The notes beneath the pieces were generated by a model. That model was not told the origin of the DNA. It searched no databases and worked only from the letters and a program-made list of their open reading frames with translations. From positions 1-9,401 of the forward strand of contig CAZEJK010000198.1 of NCBI GenBank assembly GCA_964512045.1: a stretch of 9,401 nucleotides of DNA, given 5' to 3'. The number at the start of each line of letters is the position of its first letter. Within the stretch, counting starts at the first letter, position 1. The translations under genes were made by a program, and so were the position numbers. Shown in pieces: positions 1 through 4,977 of the stretch. This stretch comes from CAZEJK01 sp964512045. GTDB taxonomy: Bacteria > Acidobacteriota > Thermoanaerobaculia > Thermoanaerobaculales > Sulfomarinibacteraceae.

Positions 1-54
1 AGCAGCTCACTCGTAATGAGCAGGTCAGGAGTTCGAGTCTCCTCACCAGCTCCA
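1..54 (+). tRNA. tRNA-Thr (CGU anticodon), 3' part only
   Basis: This is the 3' portion of a threonine tRNA that decodes ACG; its 5' end lies outside the window. The anticodon stem is GCTCA (5-9) with TGAGC (17-21). It encloses the seven-base loop CTCGTAA, with anticodon CGT at 12-14. A five-base variable loop (22-26) follows, then a T arm with stem AGGAG/CTCCT (27-31 and 39-43) around TTCGAGT. The acceptor 3' strand is CACCAGC (44-50), followed by discriminator T and an encoded CCA (52-54). The missing acceptor 5' strand should read GCTGGTG. The 3' ends of tRNA genes are common integration sites for islands, and the defence-type genes that follow are consistent with that. No second copy of this end is visible in the window. 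Confidence 0.93.
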
Positions 55-86
55 GATTGATTCCCGAAATTGCGTGAGAGTGGACG

Positions 87-108
87 AGGCCCCCCAGGGG
101 GCCTTTTT
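87..108 (+). terminator. Rho-independent terminator after tRNA-Thr
   Basis: A G+C-rich inverted repeat (AGGCCCC at the 5' side, GGGGCCT at the 3' side, with a tight C/A/G loop around 94-97) is followed directly by a run of five T residues (104-108). It lies about 33 bases past the encoded CCA. It would end tRNA transcription and insulate the downstream operon from it. Confidence 0.8.
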
Positions 109-218
109 GGCTTTGGGGCTGGATTCGGAACGGGTGGTCGCAAGCCCATCCGCACGCTGCCCAATTCAGCTTGAGTGTATGTCGAGAAATACAACCTATG
201 AAGTGGAAACCGTTTCGC

Positions 219-247
219 TTGATCGAGGACATTCCCACAGGTAGTAT
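219..247 (+). promoter_or_regulatory. Possible sigma70-type promoter for the operon
   Basis: TTGATC (219-224) and TAGTAT (242-247) are separated by exactly 17 bases. Each matches four of six bases of the -35 and -10 consensus. The spot lies after the tRNA terminator and about 135 bases before the helicase start, in the AT-richer part of the leader. The match is modest and could be chance; no operator-like repeat was seen around it. Confidence 0.3.
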
Positions 248-366
248 CGAGGCCGCCCGGAGGAGGTCTCATAATCAACACGTAGTCACACTGACAAGCC
301 CTCGGCTTCGCCGCGGGATGGCTGCTGATCGACTTCCACGGGGGAAGAATGTCAGAAACGCCAACC

Positions 367-373
367 GAAGGGA
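367..373 (+). promoter_or_regulatory. Ribosome binding site for the helicase TTG start
   Basis: GAAGGGA lies nine bases before TTG 383. The reading frame is closed by a TGA at 326-328, and no ATG or GTG occurs in frame between that stop and 383. The next in-frame ATG (446) has no Shine-Dalgarno sequence. This site therefore supports the TTG start. Confidence 0.55.
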
Positions 374-382
374 TTATCGGCA

Positions 383-3300
383 TTGGCAACAGTCCAAGAC
401 CTTCGCGAGAACCAAATCCTCACCGGCCCTCTCTTTTCCGAACCAATGAGGGTGGAGAACACGCGCCAATCAGCTGATGGTTTGTGGACCGTCGGCCTGG
501 TCGGCGTTCGCTCCGAGCGGTTCCGTAAGGTCACGCTGACGCCGGACGACCTGGCATCGCTCACGATCCGCGAATCGACCTGCACCTTCACTGGAAACGG
601 CCGATTGCTGCGCCTCGGTCTTCAGGCACATGCCCTGGGGATCGCCTGGGAGTTCGACCCTTACTTCGGTCTCTCGATTTCGCGGGTCGATCCTTTGCCG
701 CATCAGCTCGAAGCGGTCTACGACCACTTGCTCAAGCTGGCGAGAGTCCGCTTCCTCCTGGCTGACGATGCCGGGGCCGGCAAGACGATCATGGCCGGTC
801 TGCTGATCCGAGAGCTACAGTTGCGGGGTCTGGCCGAACGTGTCCTCGTCGTTGCGCCCGCGAACCTCGCCTTCCAGTGGCAACGTGAACTCAAGGAGAA
901 GTTCGACGAGGAGTTCCTTGTTCTCAAGGGATCCGATCTCAGGGACCAGTTCGGCGTCAACCAGTGGCTGAAGCAGAAGAGAGTTATCACTTCGCTTGAC
1001 CTTGCCAAGCGCGACGAGATCTTGCCGGGTCTACGGCAGGTGCAATGGGACTTGGTCATCGTCGACGAGGCGCATCGGATGTCGGCGCGCGACGAGACGC
1101 ACAAGAGCCTGCGCTACAAGCTCGGAGAATTGCTGCGGGACACATCTGACCATCTGCTATTGATGACGGCGACGCCACACCGTGGCGATCCGGTCAACTT
1201 CACACTGTTCCTGCAGCTGCTCGACCAGGACGCGTACGCCGACGTGCGTTCCATCCAGCAGGCTATGTCCACACAGCGAGCGCCGTTCTACCTGAGGCGG
1301 ACCAAGGAGGCGATGGTCTACTTCCCCGAGCGAAACGACGACGGCACCTGGGAAGCACGCAAGATCTTCACCAAACGAATCCCGCACACCGTCGACTTCG
1401 CCATCGAGGGAGAAGAGTTCGAGCTCTACCGCGAGATCACGAGATTCGTGAAGCGCCAGAGCGCTCGTGCCGCCGCCGAGGACGACAACCCGCGAGCGCG
1501 CGCCGTCGGCTTTTTGATGGCCCTGTACCAGCGCCGGCTCGCGTCGAGCACGCGGGCCATGCGTCGCAGTCTCGAGAACCGCGCCAATCGTCTGGAGAAA
1601 GGCCTACGGGAGGCCCAGGAGCTGGCTCTCGCCGCGCCTCCGTCCTTGCCCGACTGGGACGAGCTCGACGAGATGGAGGAGGGAGAGCGCGAGAAGCTCG
1701 AGCGTACGCTCGAGGCGGTGACGCTCGCGGGAAACGCAGACATGGTTCGCGAGGAGATCGCCGAGCTACGAGACCTGGCCATCGTGGCCAAGGGAGTGGA
1801 AGAGAGCGGCGCCGAGGCCAAGCTCGGCAAGCTCGAGGCCCTCCTCCAGAGCGAAGGCTTCTACGACCACCCAGACCGCCGGCTGCTCTTGTTCACCGAG
1901 TTCAAGGATACGCTCGACTATCTGGTGGAAAGGCTCGAGGCCAAGGGTTTTCGGGTCGGCGTCATCCACGGCGGCATGAAGCCGGGCTCGCGCGACGAGC
2001 CGGGCACCCGCATCTACACGGAGCAGCAGTTCCGCGACGGCGAGATCCAGCTCCTGGTGGCCACGGAGGCCGCGGGCGAGGGCATCAACCTGCAGTGCTG
2101 CCACATCCTCTTCAACTACGACATCCCCTGGAACCCCAACCGCCTCGAGCAGCGCATGGGGCGCATCCATCGCTATGGGCAGCTCGAGGACTGCCTGATC
2201 TTCAACTTCGTGGCGACCAACACCATCGAGGGACGGGTGCTGCAGCGTCTGCTCGACAAGTTGCAGGAGATCCGCAACGCTCTCGACGACGACGCGGTCT
2301 TCAACGTGGTCGGCGAGATCCTACCGTCCTCCCACGTCGAGCGGGTCCTGCGCGACTACTACGCGGGCAAGCTGGGTGACGCCGACCTGGAAGAGCGACT
2401 GCTGAGGGACGTGGACGAGGGCCGCTTCCGCAACATCTGCCAGAACGCCCTCGAAGGTCTAGCCGCCAAGAAGCTCAACCTGAACATGCTGATCGAGCGT
2501 CGCGCCCGGGCGAAGGAGCGTCGCCTCGTGCCGGAGAGCATCGCCCGATTCATCCGGGACGCGGCGGAGTTCGTCCCATTGACGCTCAAGCCCGTCGGCG
2601 ATCTGCCCCACACGTTCGAGCCGGCCCGGACACCGCCAGTGCTGCGACGATACGAGCGCGACGACGATTGGACCTTCCCTGAACTGGCTGTCCGCTACCC
2701 TCGGTGCTCGACCGACCGCGACACGGCGGACAGGAACAACCTGGAGTGGGTCACGCCAGGTCACCCCCTGTTCGAGGCCATCAGACGCCACATCCGAGAA
2801 TCCGCGCGCGAGCCCTTCGGCGAGGGCGCCTGCTTCCACTCCCTATCGCACGATGTGCCGGCGCGCATCGATTTCTACCGCTCGCGAGTGGTGGATGGGT
2901 TGGGGCTCACCGTGCATGAGGGTATCTTCGCTGTCGAACTTGCCGAGGGACGCGAGCCGCGACGCGGCGAGGCCAGTGCACTCGGGAACTACATGCCCGT
3001 CGCGCCGCCCGCGGATCTGCCGACCATCGCCACTACGCCGGAGCCTGCGGACTGGCTGCAGACGCACGTTCTTTCTCCCTTCCTGCAGAAGATCCGGGAA
3101 GAGCGCCTCGGAGAGGTCGAGCGCATCGCGGAGCACGTGGAGCTGTCACTGACCGAGTTGCTACAACGCACGGACGAAGAACTCGGTCGCGCCGCAGCCG
3201 AGGTGGACGAGGGCAAGAAGGGCGCCGAAGGCCGACTGGCCAAGGCGGAGAATCGCCACGCGGAGTTGCTCGCGCGCCGCGAACGCCGGCGGGAGGAACT

Positions 3301-3823
3301 GGGCCGGCAGAGAGCCCTGTCTTTGCAAGGCGTGGAACGAATCACCAGCGCGTTGATCCTTCCGCACCCAGAGCGAAGCTCGGGAGAAGTCACCCGGCTG
3401 CGACAGAACCTGGAAGTGGAAGACATCGCGATGAAGGTGGTTGCCGAACACGAGCACGCTCGTGGATGCCAGGTGGAGGACGTGAGCGCCAAGAACCTCG
3501 GCTATGACCTGACCAGCCTCGACACCCGATCCGGCGAAATGCGTCTGATCGAAGTCAAAGGGCTGTCGGCCACGACGGGAACCATCTTGCTGACGCCCAA
3601 CGAGCGCCGGATCGCCGAAGACCGCCGCGACTGCTACTGGCTCTACATCGTCACCAACTGTGGCGACGAGCCGGTTCTCCAGGAACCGATTCTCGATCCC
3701 GCCCGGCACCAGTGGAACGAGGTCAAGAAGGTGCAGCACTACTACCTGCGGGTGGACGCCATGACGCAGCCGATGCAGGTTCGTGACGAGCCCGACGTTC
3801 CCTATGGAGACGAAGAAGCATGA
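383..3823 (+). CDS. SNF2/DEAH-type helicase with C-terminal DUF3883 domain
   Basis: This 1146-aa protein is a superfamily 2 DNA helicase or translocase, predicted to act on DNA in the cytoplasm as the motor of an antiphage system. In order it shows: Walker A DDAGAGKT (residues 128-135), Walker B DEAH (228-231), motif III TATPH (262-266), a charged helical insertion (about 395-490), the second RecA lobe with motif V around ATEAAGEGINL (560-570), and motif VI QRMGRIHRYGQ (590-600). A long Glu/Arg/Ala-rich segment (about 900-985) is probably coiled coil. The last 130 residues resemble DUF3883, with D1042 (GYD) and E1057-V-K1059, the D...ExK pattern of PD-(D/E)xK nuclease folds. The start is TTG, supported by the upstream ribosome binding site and by an N-terminus (DLRENQILTG) of the kind I expect in this family. 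It overlaps the next gene by four bases (ATGA). Similar helicases accompany DUF1156 methyltransferases and occur in class 1 DISARM (DrmD) and BREX-like loci. Which system this one belongs to is inference. Confidence 0.92.
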   Translation: MATVQDLRENQILTGPLFSEPMRVENTRQSADGLWTVGLVGVRSERFRKVTLTPDDLASLTIRESTCTFTGNGRLLRLGLQAHALGIAWEFDPYFGLSISRVDPLPHQLEAVYDHLLKLARVRFLLADDAGAGKTIMAGLLIRELQLRGLAERVLVVAPANLAFQWQRELKEKFDEEFLVLKGSDLRDQFGVNQWLKQKRVITSLDLAKRDEILPGLRQVQWDLVIVDEAHRMSARDETHKSLRYKLGELLRDTSDHLLLMTATPHRGDPVNFTLFLQLLDQDAYADVRSIQQAMSTQRAPFYLRRTKEAMVYFPERNDDGTWEARKIFTKRIPHTVDFAIEGEEFELYREITRFVKRQSARAAAEDDNPRARAVGFLMALYQRRLASSTRAMRRSLENRANRLEKGLREAQELALAAPPSLPDWDELDEMEEGEREKLERTLEAVTLAGNADMVREEIAELRDLAIVAKGVEESGAEAKLGKLEALLQSEGFYDHPDRRLLLFTEFKDTLDYLVERLEAKGFRVGVIHGGMKPGSRDEPGTRIYTEQQFRDGEIQLLVATEAAGEGINLQCCHILFNYDIPWNPNRLEQRMGRIHRYGQLEDCLIFNFVATNTIEGRVLQRLLDKLQEIRNALDDDAVFNVVGEILPSSHVERVLRDYYAGKLGDADLEERLLRDVDEGRFRNICQNALEGLAAKKLNLNMLIERRARAKERRLVPESIARFIRDAAEFVPLTLKPVGDLPHTFEPARTPPVLRRYERDDDWTFPELAVRYPRCSTDRDTADRNNLEWVTPGHPLFEAIRRHIRESAREPFGEGACFHSLSHDVPARIDFYRSRVVDGLGLTVHEGIFAVELAEGREPRRGEASALGNYMPVAPPADLPTIATTPEPADWLQTHVLSPFLQKIREERLGEVERIAEHVELSLTELLQRTDEELGRAAAEVDEGKKGAEGRLAKAENRHAELLARRERRREELGRQRALSLQGVERITSALILPHPERSSGEVTRLRQNLEVEDIAMKVVAEHEHARGCQVEDVSAKNLGYDLTSLDTRSGEMRLIEVKGLSATTGTILLTPNERRIAEDRRDCYWLYIVTNCGDEPVLQEPILDPARHQWNEVKKVQHYYLRVDAMTQPMQVRDEPDVPYGDEEA
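3806..3810 (+). promoter_or_regulatory. Ribosome binding site for the DUF1016 gene
   Basis: GGAGA lies nine bases before ATG 3820, inside the end of the helicase gene. Together with the ATGA overlap of stop and start, it indicates translational coupling. Confidence 0.55.
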
Positions 3824-4977
3824 GTGACAAGCCGACTCAGCGAAACGATCAGGGCGCTGTCGACTACGATGCGATCCTGACCGAGGTCGCCGGGCTCATC
3901 GAGCAAGCGCGACGGCAGGTCGCTCGGAACGTCAACTCGGCGATGACCAGCCTCTACTGGCTCATTGGCCGCCGCATCGTCGAGTCCGAGCAGGGCGGCG
4001 AGCGACGGGCCGGGTACGGGGAAGAACTGATCGCGCGTCTGGCCGATGATCTCTCGGCTCGTTTCGGCAGGGGATTTTCGGTACGTAACCTCTGGCACAT
4101 GAAAGCCTTCTATCTTGCCTGGCCACCGCCGGCGGACGGTCGGATTCCGCAGACGCCGTCTGCGGAAACCCGGGCCGATGAAATTCCGCAGACGGCGTCT
4201 GCAGAATCGCTTGCCGGCGGCCATACACCTCGTTTCCCTCTCCCATGGTCCGCCTACGTCCGTCTGCTGTCGGTCAAGAGCGCCGATGCCCGCCGTTTCT
4301 ATGAGGCCGAGGCCTTGCGCGGCGGCTGGACCGTTCGCCAGCTGAACCGCCAGATCGAGTCTCAGTTCTATGAGCGCACCGCGCTGTCGAAGGACAAGGC
4401 TGCCATGCTCGAGAGGAGCCAGGAGGCACGGCCCGAAGACGCGATCAGCCCCCAGGGAGCAGTCAAGGACCCCTTCGTGCTGGAGTTCCTCGATCTCAAG
4501 GACGAGTATTCGGAGAGCGAATTGGAGGAGGCGCTGATCCGCCATCTGGAGAGCTTCCTTCTGGAACTCGGCGGTGAGTTCTGTTTCATCGGCCGCCAGA
4601 AGCGCCTGCGGGTCGGCGATGTCTGGTATCGCGTGGATCTCGTCTTCTTTCACCGGCGTCTGCGGTGCCTGGTGGTCATCGACCTCAAGATCGGCTCCTT
4701 CTCCCATGCGGACGCCGGGCAGATGCACCTCTATCTCAACTATGCGCGCGAGCACTGGACGCACGAAGGCGAGAATCCACCCGTGGGCCTGATCCTCTGC
4801 GCGAGCAAGGATGCGGCCGTGGCGCACTACGCCCTCGACGGCCTGCCCAACCAGGTGATGGCGGCCGAGTATCGAACCGTCCTGCCGGACGAGCAGGCAT
4901 TGAGCGCCGAGATCGAGCGGACCCGGGCCCAGCTCGAGGAACACCGGGCAGCCCAGCCCAAGGGAGAAGTCAATTGA
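3820..4977 (+). CDS. DUF1016 (YhcG-type) PD-(D/E)xK nuclease-family protein
   Basis: This 385-aa protein has the two-part build of the DUF1016/YhcG family. The N-terminal helical domain (about 15-185) contains the family-typical segments YWLIGRRIVE and FSVRNLWHMKAFY. The C-terminal domain (about 215-365) is a predicted PD-(D/E)xK nuclease fold, with D273 (RVDLVFF), then D288-L-K290 (VIDLKIG) and Q301 (GQMHLYLNYA) as the likely catalytic line. Family members are usually annotated as predicted nucleases of mobile or defence loci; the substrate is not established here. The gene overlaps the helicase by four bases (ATGA) and the methyltransferase by four bases (TTGA), so it is an integral operon member. 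The odd part is residues 109-134: two 13-residue units built on (I)PQTxSAE, encoded by two near-perfect DNA palindromes, lie in the linker between helices of the N-terminal domain. The repeat keeps the frame open, so the gene looks intact. Confidence 0.9.
   Translation: MSDKPTQRNDQGAVDYDAILTEVAGLIEQARRQVARNVNSAMTSLYWLIGRRIVESEQGGERRAGYGEELIARLADDLSARFGRGFSVRNLWHMKAFYLAWPPPADGRIPQTPSAETRADEIPQTASAESLAGGHTPRFPLPWSAYVRLLSVKSADARRFYEAEALRGGWTVRQLNRQIESQFYERTALSKDKAAMLERSQEARPEDAISPQGAVKDPFVLEFLDLKDEYSESELEEALIRHLESFLLELGGEFCFIGRQKRLRVGDVWYRVDLVFFHRRLRCLVVIDLKIGSFSHADAGQMHLYLNYAREHWTHEGENPPVGLILCASKDAAVAHYALDGLPNQVMAAEYRTVLPDEQALSAEIERTRAQLEEHRAAQPKGEVN
4145..4167 (+). repeat. Perfect 23-bp palindrome inside the DUF1016 gene, copy 1
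   Basis: The left arm TTCCGCAGACG (4145-4155) is the exact reverse complement of the right arm CGTCTGCGGAA (4157-4167), around a single C at 4156. The next bases out (A4144 and A4168) do not pair, so the element ends sharply at 23 bases. It encodes PQTPSAE and parts of the flanking codons. In RNA it would form a strong hairpin. Confidence 0.95.
4183..4207 (+). repeat. Near-perfect 25-bp palindrome inside the DUF1016 gene, copy 2
   Basis: This copy begins 39 bases (13 codons) after copy 1. Its left arm TTCCGCAGACG (4184-4194) is identical to that of copy 1. The right arm CGTCTGCAGAA (4196-4206) has one mismatch (C4187 opposite A4203), and one more base pair (A4183-T4207) extends the palindrome. 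It encodes PQTASAE in the same frame as copy 1. The 15 bases between the two copies are not palindromic. Confidence 0.93.
4960..4966 (+). promoter_or_regulatory. Ribosome binding site that fixes the methyltransferase TTG start
   Basis: AAGGGAG lies seven bases before TTG 4974. It supports the TTG start over the much longer upstream extension of the same frame, which would run back to 4665 inside the DUF1016 gene. Confidence 0.6.

Larger units (their letters stand above)
109..382 (+). other. Leader region without a convincing gene
   Basis: These 274 bases separate the tRNA terminator from the first operon gene. Base composition is lower in G+C than in the flanking genes (about 47% in 181-240). 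A 92-aa reading frame (171-449) and a 42-aa frame starting at ATG 349 cross this stretch. Neither looks like a known protein, and both overlap the helicase start in another frame, so I do not call them. The stretch holds a possible promoter (219-247), a strong but orphan Shine-Dalgarno-like sequence (259-267) and a small hairpin, CGGC-TTC-GCCG (303-313). If an island attachment site exists here, it most likely overlaps the tRNA end just to the left. Confidence 0.6.

Noticed and set aside
171..449. 92-aa frame in the leader crossing into the helicase gene
   Set aside because: It has no good ribosome binding site, no recognisable motif, a highly basic composition, and it overlaps the helicase start in another frame.
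349..477. 42-aa frame beginning at ATG 349 and overlapping the helicase start
   Set aside because: Its first residues look plausible, but most of it overlaps the helicase in a different frame, the Shine-Dalgarno spacing is too short, and no function can be suggested.
4145..4207. A CRISPR array or REP cluster at the palindromes
   Set aside because: There are only two copies, with a 15-base gap, inside an open coding frame. The spacing and location do not fit a CRISPR array, and REP elements are normally intergenic.
3802..4944. 380-aa open frame on the - strand, antisense to the DUF1016 gene
   Set aside because: High-G+C coding DNA commonly leaves long antisense frames. The product has no recognisable motifs, while the + strand protein has clear DUF1016 features and operon spacing.
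4665..4973. Upstream extension of the methyltransferase frame within the DUF1016 gene
   Set aside because: The extension is Arg/Pro/Gly-rich shadow sequence, lacks family similarity, and TTG 4974 has a ribosome binding site and the expected N-terminus.
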